Assembly: GCA_949825045.1 (NCBI GenBank)
Contig: OX463813.1
Location: forward strand, 3,534,001 to 3,598,000
DNA length: 64,000 bases
Reading direction: 5' to 3'
DNA from: Argyresthia goedartella
Lineage: Eukaryota > Arthropoda > Insecta > Lepidoptera > Argyresthiidae
Below the pieces are notes generated by a model that was given only the letters and a program-made list of their open reading frames with translations, made no database searches and was not told the DNA's origin. The number at the start of each line of letters is the position of its first letter. Within the stretch, counting starts at the first letter, position 1. Position numbers and translations under genes: made by a program. This document shows, piece after piece, positions 48,382-59,635 of this stretch.

Positions 48382-48403
48382 CTGGAATGAGAATACAACA
48401 AAT

Positions 48404-48803
48404 GTAGCAATGAATAATGTACAGAAGACGCCGGTCGAAGATGTAGGTAAGCGGATATCGGGAAAGGTGGAGTTCGCCCTTCTTCTCCCACAAAAATGAC
48501 GATTGCTAAGTATATGTAAATATCTACAGTAATAAAGACATTTGGAATTTAGTTGGGCGGGACCAAAGCAGTACCATGGCTCACAGTTAAATCGATTATC
48601 GATAACTGTCACACAACACGACAAAGGGGTTTTTTTTAGTCGGGGCCGAAGCCCGCTCAATGTGTAGGGATCCGGACATAGCAGGGAGGTTTGACTCCTG
48701 GGCATGGGGAATTCCATTTTTTTCCCCTGAGGCTGAGCAGAGCGGCTGCACTGGTGGACTTAACACCGCCAATTTTTATATTTGTCCAGCTGTAGTGCTT
48801 TAT
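48404..48803. other. LINE tail fragment and unassigned sequence
   Basis: 48480-48550 is a LINE 3' tail (AAGTATATGTAAATATCTAC). The rest has no recognised gene; no Walker A exon of the helicase was found. Confidence 0.4.
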
Positions 48804-49220
48804 AGGGTTCCGTACCCAACGGGTAAGAACGGAACCCTATTACTAAGACTTCGCTGTCCGTCCGTCTGTCACCAGGCTGTATCTCAAGAACCTAGCTAGC
48901 TAGAGAGTTGAAATTTTCACAGATTATGTATTTCTGTTGCCGCTATAACAACAAATACTAAAAAACAGGATAAAAGAAATATTTAAGGCTCCCATAATAA
49001 TTTATTTAGGGCTCCCATACAACAATTCTTTCAATACCACATACAAACTTATGGATGCACCTGGTTACGTACATGGAGTGTGAAAGTAACCGCACCAATA
49101 ACTTTGTAAACAATATTTTGCTGTGTAAAATCCAAACTATTCACTCCACACCATCGCTTCCATTGAACGGTGGTACGGAACCCTTCGTGCGCGATTTAGA
49201 CTCGCACTTGACCGGTTTTT
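48803..49220 (-). repeat. Family D repeat
   Basis: Full-length minus-strand copy with a short internal duplication near 48985-49020. Confidence 0.85.
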
Positions 49221-49499
49221 TTATTTTCAAACAAGGGGCTCAGCACCCCAACCACTTTTACTCAGCTCCGATGACGTTTATAACGCCAGAATGCCAAACA
49301 GCAGTACGAATTATCCATAGGACCCACAAAATAAGCCTGTCTGTAACAGAATCTTCTCTCCGATAGGGAGGAAACCAAGCCAAGCGGCGGATTGATGCGG
49401 GTTGAGTATGAACAGAATCCTGCAAATTTATGTGATAAAATAAGACATGGTCAAATGCTGATCTTTTTACAAAAATCATTGGTATTTATATGAATTGAT

Positions 49500-49835
49500 T
49501 TTATTTTCAATTGGCGTCAAAGAGGAGGAGGATCTCAATTTGTCTGTTTTTTTGTGTTTGTTTCGCGATTACTCCGTCAATTATGAACCGAATTTGTTGA
49601 TCCTTGTTTTGATTGGTAGGTTATACTACAAAGGTTTAAGGACAAATTTTTATCAAAATTGACTTAGCGCTTTTTGAAAAAATCAACAAATACAAAAAAA
49701 AATAGACAGATGACGTTTTGGTTTGTGGTTCCGTGCAGCAAAAGTTTTGATGAGGACTTTTCATGTACTTACATGCTTCATTCGCATCACGACAGGGGAG
49801 TAAGAAATAGGACTTGAACTAGAAGCCGGATTTTT
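49500..49835 (+). repeat. Family G repeat
   Basis: Shares GACAGATGACGTTTTGGTTT with 28800-29350. Confidence 0.6.
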
Positions 49836-49962
49836 TATTTTTTAATCTGGTGAATTATTGCTTTGACTTTAACGTATATCATCATGTCGCATAGAACACG
49901 AACACGTTTTTTTTTACATGCCAAAATCTCGGGTTCAGACTGGCAGTTGACAGGTTGGCGCG

Positions 49963-50633
49963 AAAACACCCATCAGCGGAAGTGACGTGTTGAATGTAAC
50001 TTTAATAATAATATACCTTGGACACTATTTACACACATTGATCTAGCCCCAAACTAGGCTTCCCTGTATCTTGGGTACTAGACAACGATACACATACTTA
50101 AATAGATAAATGTTATACTTAGATAGATAAACAACCATGACGAGGGTACAAACATCCGTTATCATCAAACAAATATTTGCCCCCACCGGGACTCGAACCC
50201 GGGACCCTTGGCTTCGTAGGCAGGGTCACTGCCGACTCGGCCATTCGGGTCGTCAATTGTGACAGTTCTATGTAAGGAACAGAGCTATCGCCAATCTCTT
50301 CTCGTTACTCCGCTTGGAACTGGTAGGCTGACTTATAGCTCTGGGGAGTTAATCTTTTTCCGATTCAAATTAGGTTCTACACAAGAACATCACCATGGCA
50401 ACCATTTACATTCCAATTCGCCATAATGGGCTTTATTTACTTGAAACCAAGATTTGTTTTAAGACTGTCACGGTAATTTTTCCGCATCAAATTAGGTTCC
50501 TAATCTAAATCCTTGTCCTTAAATAAAAGTCATTATCCATAGAGTAAGTTGAAGCAAAGAGTTTCTTTTATCTGAGAATCTGAGTCACAATCACAGTGGA
50601 ATTCGGGATGTCACTTCCGCTGATGGGTGTTTT
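49963..50633. mobile_element. TIR element with nested SINE-A
   Basis: Perfect 24-bp inverted ends (AAAACACCCATCAGCGGAAG inward) at 49963-49986 and 50610-50633. The SINE-A at 50015-50256 is a later insertion. No coding frame, so non-autonomous. Confidence 0.82.
50015..50256 (-). mobile_element. SINE-A copy
   Basis: Minus-strand full copy, B box GGGTTCGAGTCCCGG. Confidence 0.87.
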
Positions 50634-51324
50634 AAAAGACATTCCGTTTTACCTTACTTTAAGTTCGTATTTTTTGTTGAAAATAAATAAAACTAGTGGC
50701 CCAGTAGACCTCGCTAACAGGGGGGACTGCGAACCAATTTATATGTAAGTATTTTAGATTCAATCAAAATCCAGTAGTAAAGTAGCCAATATCTTTGTAA
50801 ACTTCATTTTGCGATTTAAAATACAATCTATTGACTTTTCACGAAAATAGTTATAGTCTATTTCACTCACTCTCATGGTCTGTATAGATCCTCTTAACTA
50901 ATCCGTCTCCAACTTCGAGGAGTCTAAACTTGGTATGTTTTGAAAATATTTCTTGGATTTTTAGAAGACAGGCGGCAGAAAGTTAATGATGTAGTATATT
51001 TTTAGAACCGGCTCTTAAAGCCCTTTAATTTGATACCACACACGATACATACGATACGATACGCCATACGATACGAGGTTTCAGGAAAAAAACCCATACA
51101 AAAAATTAATGACGTCATAATTCCCCCCAGAAGGGGAAATCGATAAAAGCTCTCGACAAAAAACATCTTTTAATTCAAGGAATACGTGTGCCAAGTTTTG
51201 TGAGGATCGCTTGAAAACTGTGGCCCCTAAATCGGAACTGACAGACACACATAGAGACAGACGAAAGCAAAATCGGCCTCCTATATTGTCGAAATGGAGC
51301 CCTTCGCTCGCTCGGTCAATAAGT
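50634..51324. other. Unassigned flank of the CPES gene
   Basis: AT-rich; 51040-51080 has ACGATAC repeats. No gene seen. Confidence 0.35.
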
Positions 51325-51427
51325 ATGTGTATCGTGGTCTAGCACCCAAGATACAGGGAATCCTAGTTTGGGGCTAGATCAATGTGTGTAAATAGTGTCC
51401 AAGGTATTATTATTATTATTATTATTA
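51325..51427 (+). mobile_element. SINE-A 3' end with (TTA)n tail
   Basis: Only the last 80 bp of the family followed by ATTATTATTATT, which shows the tail type of SINE-A. Confidence 0.8.
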
Positions 51428-51540
51428 TATTACATAGTTGTCTACCAGAGTGTCAGTCATCCCTGATACTTATCCGTGTGAGACTTATTCGGAGTTCGAT
51501 TGTAAACGTAAGTACGGGCTACCTTATCGTACTTCCCATA

Positions 51541-51770
51541 CGCGAAAGGTGAGGGACAGTGCTTTATATAGCGCATAGCTTCGTCCCTCACTTTCCCGCG
51601 TCAACACCGCCGCGGGGTGGGCACGCCGCGGGTGGGCACGCCGCGGGGTGGGCACGCCGCGGATGCGCTAACTACCGCTACCACGCATCGGCCTGTCGCA
51701 CAGAGTACCTCGTTGGTCAGTCGCGAGCCATACTGCGCGCGCAATGCCGCTGAGCGGGCTGTCATTAGAA
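51541..51770. other. GC-rich block with palindrome and 17-bp triplicate
   Basis: A 60-bp imperfect palindrome (CGCGAAAGGTGAGGGAC with its partner, 51541-51600), then three units of GGTGGGCACGCCGCGGG-type (51616-51662). It lies about 1 kb upstream of CPES and could be its promoter region, but I see no transcription start signal. Confidence 0.5.
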
Positions 51771-52652
51771 AAGGAATCCTGTCCGAAAATGTTGAGTTTA
51801 CGTAATTTTCGAAACTTGTTTCTGTGATAAAGCCGCAAATAATTTGAAAACTACTGCTGAAACTTCACGAAGTGGCTTACAAACTGTGATTTTACCGACA
51901 TTGGATGGATTAATAAATCTGTGTGGTGTTTTGATCAGTCGTCCGGTAAAACTGACAGTGCATCGATAAGAAAAACAAAACAAACAAATTTGTTTTTACC
52001 GCATATAAGGATGACCAAAAAAACATTTTCACCAAAAGTTTTCCTCAAGAAACTCAGTGCAACATGAAAAATAATCAATAATATTAACAATGCTGTGAAG
52101 GTGCCTATGGAATGAAAGAATAATGTTTTTTGCGTACCCGCTGCCGTTACGAAGTGAATTTCAAGAAATCTTCTATTCAACAAAACAAAAATATCATTAA
52201 GAAATGTTCTTACCTATAACTTACATACATCTACCTGTATCATCTCCCCAGTTTGAAGAATATCGGTTCTATCACGGTCACTAGATATTTTTAGACCGCG
52301 CTATTTCATAACATCGCGTTCCTAAAGTTCCTATTATCGTGGGATGTTTGTTTGAAGGGTTTTTTCGGTCCTCGACATTCTTCACCTGGAACCGGTCGCT
52401 CATGCATTTCTACGGGCCATTAAATTAGAGTTAGGGATTTTTCTGTTTTGTGTAGTGGCGATTGTAGCATTTAAATCGATTTCTCCTTGGCCTTGGATGA
52501 ACAAATAGGGGAGTGTTCATTTGTTCTAATATTACGTTGTAAATTTACGATTTGATTTGTATTGTAAACGCTTAATAAATAAGTAGGTAGGAAGCAAAGT
52601 TAAACTACCAAAAAAAAACAGTTGTATTGTTATTTACGCAATTGTTTCAAAA

Positions 52653-53777
52653 ATGATGTGGCCTTCATCCCAAGCAAGTAAAATACTTTCACTCCTCTTG
52701 GTAATCACCGTGATATTCTGTGTCTTGATGGACACATTCCTATTTTTAAGGATACAAAAGTACAAATTAGATATCTTCAGTGATGCTAGGAATAGTTCAA
52801 GTTATGTTGTGTCGACTCATAAGTCGTTTACTGAGCCTAATTACGAAGAAGTCACTTGGGTGCCTTGTAGTATCAATCCTTTGTGCCACCCTACAGTCAA
52901 AGCTCTAATGGTTGACCATATAAATCATTACATATACGGGCCATTATGTGCAATAGTTGATATAAGTCTTGGGATATCTGACAAAATGTTATTTTTAACT
53001 CCGAATATGATCTCCGTGTTCCACGTGTTCATCGCGCTGGTGGGAGCCAAGCTCTTGACGTGCCAACACCTGGCTGCAAGGAGAGTTGCCGTAGTACTGT
53101 TCCAAATCAGAATGTTCTTAGACGATTTGGACGGGCACGTGGCTAGGGAACGAAAGCATATCAAAGGGGAAAGGTCAGAGGTTGGCAGTCTAGGGTATTG
53201 GGTCGATGGCATATGTGATTTATTGGGCGTAATTGCCATGATTACTGGCCTGACGGTTTTGTTGAAGAACAACCCGCCGAGACGCGGCTACAAGGGTACT
53301 ACGATCGGCAGTCTGCCGTACCACCAGTTAAAAGAAATCAATACTACAGAAGATATTGAAAGGGATACTATTGCTGAGGTGGGAATTTCTTACAAGACCA
53401 AAGTCTCTTTCCAAAGGATAGTGCAAGTTGTTGGGTTATTTTCTGGCCAGATGTTACTGTCTTCTTTAGCGTGGAACAGATATATTGATAATTACCAGGA
53501 TTTGCTAGAAAACAGCACTAATTTCGATCAATCAAGGCGACAGGCTGCCTTCCGATCAAATATATTCTTCTCTGGTACTGGAATTTGGAGGGTCGTTAAT
53601 CCTCATAGTTACTTACATTTGTTATCTCTAGCGGTGTTTTGTGATAAAACCTGGGGGTTCCTTGCCACGGTCCATCATGGCGGGTATTTGGGGCTGGTTT
53701 TCTCTGTAGCCTATTCAGAATATTTAGTTAGTAGTCTCCGGTACTATGTCACAAATAGCGAGCTTGAAACTTCGTGA
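52653..53777 (+). CDS. CPES: Ceramide phosphoethanolamine synthase, 374 aa
   Basis: Transfers phosphoethanolamine from CDP-ethanolamine to ceramide, giving the main insect sphingophospholipid; known to act in the Golgi lumen in Drosophila. The protein has an N-terminal membrane anchor (about residues 10-33) and the complete CDP-alcohol phosphotransferase signature: D157-x2-D160-G-x2-A-R165, then G181-x3-D185-x3-D189. Those aspartates bind the metal and CDP. More hydrophobic helices follow (187-205, about 260-272, 325-345). I take the first ATG at 52653; a second directly follows. The frame is single-exon, which fits the insect gene as I remember it. AATAAA at 53936-53941 is a likely poly(A) signal. 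The gene is on the opposite strand to the helicase and lies either upstream of it or inside its first introns. Confidence 0.92.
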   Translation: MMWPSSQASKILSLLLVITVIFCVLMDTFLFLRIQKYKLDIFSDARNSSSYVVSTHKSFTEPNYEEVTWVPCSINPLCHPTVKALMVDHINHYIYGPLCAIVDISLGISDKMLFLTPNMISVFHVFIALVGAKLLTCQHLAARRVAVVLFQIRMFLDDLDGHVARERKHIKGERSEVGSLGYWVDGICDLLGVIAMITGLTVLLKNNPPRRGYKGTTIGSLPYHQLKEINTTEDIERDTIAEVGISYKTKVSFQRIVQVVGLFSGQMLLSSLAWNRYIDNYQDLLENSTNFDQSRRQAAFRSNIFFSGTGIWRVVNPHSYLHLLSLAVFCDKTWGFLATVHHGGYLGLVFSVAYSEYLVSSLRYYVTNSELETS

Positions 53778-53935
53778 CTGTTTAAGTTTTTACGTGTGAA
53801 TGCTTCGCTTAATTGAAGTAGACTTATGGGATGCACACTCAACCAACAGTTCAGAAGTTTCACACTCACGCCTGGTTTCCGAAACTCGCTGTGACAACTT
53901 GTAAAACTAATTGCCAATCACGTGCCGCTAATTTG

Positions 53936-53941
53936 AATAAA
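53936..53941 (+). terminator. Poly(A) signal of CPES
   Basis: Canonical AATAAA about 160 bp after the stop codon, the first one on this strand. Confidence 0.6.
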
Positions 53942-55188
53942 TCTGTGATAAATCGCTTGTTATAATTGCCCTCTGCTTTAGAAACTGGGGGTCAAAGTGG
54001 AGCATGCCCTGTCTCTCGCTGGGGAACTGACAGCACATGTTTAGCATTTAAGTAGCAATTTATTTGAGCAAGGTGAGCTACATTAAATAGTGAGTTGGAT
54101 ATTGGTTGGCATGTCAATCGGCCTCGTGGAAGCGGCTAGAATACTTATACGTTGATAATCGCTTCTCGGTCACTCGACGGTGTAAAATTTGAGATTATGA
54201 CGTTGCCGACAAACAATAGCTTGTTGGATATCGGTAATGGGAAACACGGGATTCTTGGTAATACGATAAGCGAAATGCACTAAATATAAAATCCTTCGTG
54301 TGCGCGTCGGACTTGTCTCATCGAAAAAAAGGCTTGCTGACGTTTGGGACGCATTGAAGGGACACTGTGTCCGAATCGACATCTTTTAATTTTAATATTT
54401 TTAGTGTCGGTTCGGACACCATGAAAATTTTTACAGTTAGTTAAAATGCAGAAATCCGGCTTGCCATTCGGATGTTAGAGTTATGATATAAAGTCCATCG
54501 TCGCCCTACATTGCACCGTAAATCGAAAAATAGTTCTGTTCAACAACCCAGATCGCTCATAGTATCGTTTCATCATTAGATCAAAATTTAAATGTTCACT
54601 TATGCCATCTGTCGGTATGATTTATTTTATAAAATTTGAAATATAGTGTAACAAGGTTGCAATTACGAGTTCTCTAAATGTCATCGAGATACACATACGC
54701 TTATTTCTAACGCCATTAAACTTAAACATAATTTAACCAGCAAACATGGCTAACGCCACCTATATATATTAATATGGATATGAATATGAACATATAGACT
54801 GAATTTTCGCCACCTATCTATAGACTGACTATTTTTCTATGGGTGTACGATTTTTAATAAAGAATAATACAAACCTACATATATTCTGGCTTAGCTGTCA
54901 GGTAATAATAAAATATATGGAAGATACGCTCAGGTGCAGTTCTTTACGAGCGAGAGAAAGTTATGGAGATCTAGATGTACATATCATATGTGTCCCAAAC
55001 GTCAGCAACGCGATTTTTATTTATTTTTTAAATAAAAATAAAACACCTAGGCACCTACCCTACTGAAAGCCCTACGTCAAAACAATTGTGCAATGACGCG
55101 AAATTATCGATAATATTTGAATGACAGTGATCTGTCAAATTCGCAGGGGCTTCCCCCTTCATTTATAAAGTCTCTTGTGATCACTATT
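53942..55188. other. Unassigned intergenic or intronic sequence
   Basis: No coding signal or recognised repeat. Confidence 0.4.
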
Positions 55189-55357
55189 TGTTGCTGTAAT
55201 GGCAAAAGGAATACATATTCTGTGAAAATTTTAACTCTCTACCTATCACGGTTCGTCAGTAGAGCCCGGTGACGGACAGACAGACAGACAGAAAGACGGA
55301 CTGTGGAGGCTTAGTAATAGGGTCCCGTTTGGCACACGTCGCGTACCGATCCATAAA
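55189..55357 (+). repeat. Family D 3' fragment
   Basis: Decayed: GTAATGGCAAAAGGAATACA, (GACA)n, GGCTTAGTAATAGGGTCCCG. Confidence 0.7.
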
Positions 55358-56600
55358 AATCGCCCATTATCATGAGCTAGTATGAAGAAACAACTGCTTT
55401 AATACTTTTTTTCGTGAACTTGAGATATGATTGGATGGTCAACGAGAGAAAAGTCTCCCGAAATTAGAATAAAATCGGTTTATCACAAAAAAAAATATCG
55501 CACCGGATTTGATTTTATGTACTTGTTATTATTTAATCGTTACTAAACCTCCGATGTCCGTCTGTTTGTCTGTCTGCCCGTCACCGGTATCTATCCCATT
55601 AACCTTAATTAGCGGAGTTGAAATATTCACTGAATGTGTATTTTTGTCGCCTGTGTTTCACTATCTCGGCCCCTGCAAATCGTCGACATTCGATTATAAT
55701 CTATAATTTCGCATCATTGCAATTGGCACGATTGGTTCGAAGTCGGATCCGCTATCTATAGAGTAGGGGACCCCGGTGCCTAGGTAAACATAGTACGGAT
55801 ATAATGTTTTTATTATTATTATTATTATTATTATTTTGTTTTTTTTTCTTTAAGATGCTACGAAAAAAAATAAGGTTTTTTTCGAATCCATTTACTCCAC
55901 CATGAAGTCATCTACAGATTTGAGTTAACGTTTATTGAATATTTGATTAAGATTCTCACTAAAGGAAAACGCTATTGGATGAAATTTTCTCGATAGAATT
56001 TAATTACGAAAACACCTCTAAATTGTTTTATTTTTTCCTGTAATTCTGAAATCCTAACTAATTTAATTCTGGAACTGCGTTCAAAATGTAGATGTATATT
56101 ATGTATTCGCAAAATCTCCTTAAAAAACTTTTTAACAAAATAGCGTAGTTTATTTTAAAAAAAAAAATCTGTGGTTAACGCTACGTTATGACATTTTTTC
56201 CCGATTCCGTCCCTCTCACACTGCGGGTCTCTCCGCCTGGATTAACGGGGACCTTTGTACGGACGAGGTATCGCCTTAAGTTGTCTTGTACGATGGTACG
56301 GAACCCTTCGTGTGCGAGTCCGACCCGCACTTGACCTACTTTTTAACATTTGAATCCTATCCTCTAAATGTAAGCTGATGATGCAATTCTAATTTCCGCT
56401 GTCGGGGTGTCCAGCCCACAAAAAAACGAGATTGGCGCAGATTTAACCCAAGTTCAAACAGTATTTTTAAGTAACTTATGTGAACCTTACACATTCAGGA
56501 ATGAGAGGGAAATTTAATTTCAATTTTCAAACTGTTAATAGGTACCTAATATATAGGTGAAATTTATTAGCTGTACTATCATTAGTACACATCAATATGA
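55358..56600. other. AT-rich stretch with short repeat fragments
   Basis: A second family-D-like fragment reads on the minus strand at 56294-56336 (GGTACGGAACCCTTCG). 55820-55845 is (ATT)n. Otherwise nothing recognised. Confidence 0.45.
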
Positions 56601-56737
56601 ACAACTTTCCCCAAGAAACATATGGTCGCAAATGAAAATAAAATGTCGTCCCTCAGTACATTGACCCGATCAGCCACATGTTACTATGGGAGCCCTTTTT
56701 TTTCGTTCGCGACCATATGTTTCTTGGGGAAAGTTGT
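56601..56737. repeat. 29-bp perfect inverted repeat, hairpin
   Basis: Arms ACAACTTTCCCCAAGAAACA.. (56601-56629) and its perfect complement (56709-56737) with about 80 bp between; pairing continues loosely inward. Single copy in the window. Confidence 0.9.
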
Positions 56738-58066
56738 ACATAATTATGGGTTATATCATTCCCCAAAATATGGTCAGCTAACTAAATGTCACCGGAGGTA
56801 TGACTGATAAATAAACTGCGTTTCTTAATATTTTAAATACCTAAGCATAGTTATAAATACGCAATAAGAAATTCTGAACGACTTAAATAAGAGCAAAATG
56901 TAATGTTAGAAAAATATGCCTTATTTCGTTACAATAAAATAGAACGCAGTCTTTGAATATTGTTATTGTAATTAAGAGATTATTGTAATGTATTTTAAAA
57001 ACATTAGCCTCATAGTAGTAAATGTAAGGATAAGGGAGTGCCCTCACTGCGAGTATTCACTCGTAATGTAAAAATCCAACCCTCTAGACAAGTTGCATTC
57101 GCTAACTAAACTCGCTCGTCGACTCGCCGCTTGGATATATGCGATTAGATATTTGCAGTGGCCGAAAAGCCGGACTCGCCTAACAAATCTCAAATACAAA
57201 TTACGCGCACTTGCTTTTTACGTAATAAATAATGATTAAACAATAAGCACTCCGAGTTTCACGCGCCAAATACGAGAAGATAAGCAGACTTTCTCGCATA
57301 CCCTGCAAAATGCATCGCGAATTGCAACCACATGACATTGCAATAGAGTGAAACCGATGAAAATTCCATTGTACTGAGGGTGTCCTTACCCGAGCCATGA
57401 GGACACATGCACTGGCCAGCAAGCGGACAGCAGGCTTGTACGCGTAAACTTATAAGTAGCTTATCCTTATCATCTCGCTCACTCCCGTTTGTGGCGACTT
57501 TTTGTGATCCGTTGCGCCGAGCTAAAATCTCAAAAAAAAAACTGAGAGGTGAGTCAGGTGTTAGGACAAGTTAGCGAAGGCAATTTGTCTAGGAGGGTAG
57601 AAGTCTAATGCCTTCCTAAATTGGAGCTACGCAACGACGACTTGATTGCGACGCAACTCTTATCCCCATATAAAACAGGTGTCAAGACAATTGCAAGCAA
57701 CTCAATTGCAACTCTAAAGAAACTCTTAAGTATGGCGAGTCGCAGTCGTGTTCCCGTCGCCTAGCTACACGTGCGGAAGCCTAGAGGTCTATATTTTATG
57801 AACTTTTAAAACTATCTTCTATAAACAATTAATACTTGCTTGTGAGGTCTTAATATTTTGAAGTCAAATGTTGGTGGTCAAATGTGGTTTTGAACTTATA
57901 ATATTTTTTGTAAATCACATAAAGAACAAGAGTTGCATGAAAATAGTGTACAAAGGCGAGCTTAGCTCTAATAAGAGATATTTTCCAGCAACCAGGTTAA
58001 GATGGGAAAGGTTGCTTGTATATTTGTTTTGTTGTATCATTATGTATTTTTCTAAGTTTCGGGGGA
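56738..58066. other. Unassigned sequence
   Basis: No gene or recognised repeat. 57050-57800 is less AT-rich but I see no convincing exon. Confidence 0.4.
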
Positions 58067-58280
58067 GCTCCGTGGTCTGGTGGGTTCCACGCTTGCTTCT
58101 CACGCAGGAGGTGCAGGTTCGAGTCCCGGCGCTGACCATGTACCAATGAGATATCGTGAGGAAACCTTCATTACTAATAGCTGCGGCGATGGCTAGCCTA
58201 GATAGGAATATTGAATATCTGGCTAAAATTGGGCACAATTGTGCCTCTGCCACCCCGTATGGGGAAAGACGTGACGCTAT
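58067..58280 (+). mobile_element. SINE-C copy, second body type
   Basis: CCGTGGTCTGGTGGGTTCCA head, B box AGGTTCGAGTCCC, body with CGTGAGGAAACCTTCATTAC and CCCCGTATGGGGAAAG. Confidence 0.82.
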
Positions 58281-59069
58281 TTGTTGTTAAGTTCATTTGA
58301 ATGTTTAGTTTTTATTCTTGATAAGAGTAGCTTTAAAAAATACCCCTAACCATGCAATGAGCATGCAGATTTTTCATTGGTTTTCGCATTTATTACCAAG
58401 CCATACGAAAGTTTGGTGGTCCTCTTTACATGTACATTGCCTAGTTAAAGGTTAAAACATGTATTGTGCCAATATAATTGTTATTAGAAAATAAAAATAG
58501 ATAGGTAAATAAAGTCGGTGCTTGAATAAGATATTCATGAATATTTTTATTACGCTATGATAGTTTTATTTATGTCATGCACAGGTGAATGTTATTTTTT
58601 TAAACTTAACAGATACATTTATTGTCACTGTGGTATGATTATTTGTATTACATCCAGTTTTGTGAAGATGTAATAGAAACTGTCAATTGAAATAATATTC
58701 TTCAAAATAAAGCTATGATCCCGCTCAATTACATTTTTGTATTTAATACCTAACTATTTAACAACTGATTTCAGAGACAATGATTTACCACATATTTTAA
58801 ACTCGACCAGGATTGTAAGTATACCAAAATGTTTAGTAAAGTTGCATTTGGTCGGCAGCCATCTTCAAGAAATGGTCATTGGGCGCAATCTGACTCAGTT
58901 TCCAAACAAGGTTAAAATAGTTAAGATACACCCAACTTTTAATTTGAAGTTTTTTTTTAATTGTTGGGAGAAAAATTGACAGGTCTTTGAAAAGGGCGCA
59001 ATCTAAGCCGGTTTGTGAAAAATTGGCGTACAGAAACCAAACAAGCTAAAAATAAGGTCTTTAATATTA
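58281..59069. other. Unassigned AT-rich sequence
   Basis: No gene or recognised repeat. Confidence 0.35.
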
Positions 59070-59455
59070 GTTTATGTGACTGCTAATACTACTACTATAT
59101 ATAACTACTAATAATATCACTCGAGAGTTTTAATGCCTAATTATGTACAGTTACATACACTAGTTTATCTACACACATATCATAAGCTCTCTTTGATGTG
59201 TTCAGGAACCGCATGTTTGACCGGCATTGTGGCTCTGCAGTTGTTTAGCTTGTTCCGTAGTACCAACGTGCCGCAGGCGGGCGTCGGCGTTCGAAATGTG
59301 AATGTCATAATATGCAGAAAAACTACACATTATGGTCATAATGTATAATTTTTCACATAAGAAGAGTTTTTACCAAGCAGTTTAACATTATGCTGATCGT
59401 AACGTGCGGTTTTTGTACGGAGTAAATAGGGTTTATGATACGTGTGTAGATAAAG
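59070..59455 (-). repeat. Family E element, copy 7
   Basis: Has both ends (CTCGAGAGTTTTAATGCC and GATACGTGTGTAGATAAA) with a shortened middle. Confidence 0.76.
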
Positions 59456-59635
59456 ATGTTTATGCGAGATATCCTACACGACACCCTCAATTTTGAATGG
59501 AATCATGGCTGCCTGTGCGGTATGTATGAATACTGTTCTCGCACATTCAATAAACATATTTTATTATTATATTATTATTATTACATCAGTAGGTGGAAAC
59601 CGGTATGCTGAAGAGTAGTGCTGCCGAAAAATCGT

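Noticed and set aside
48178..48717. A single 179-codon gene on the minus strand
   Set aside because: Only the middle (48223-48381) matches the helicase and has clean splice borders; the rest is intron read-through.
48660..49366. Small plus-strand frames
   Set aside because: They lie mostly in a family D repeat and recur with that repeat in other places.
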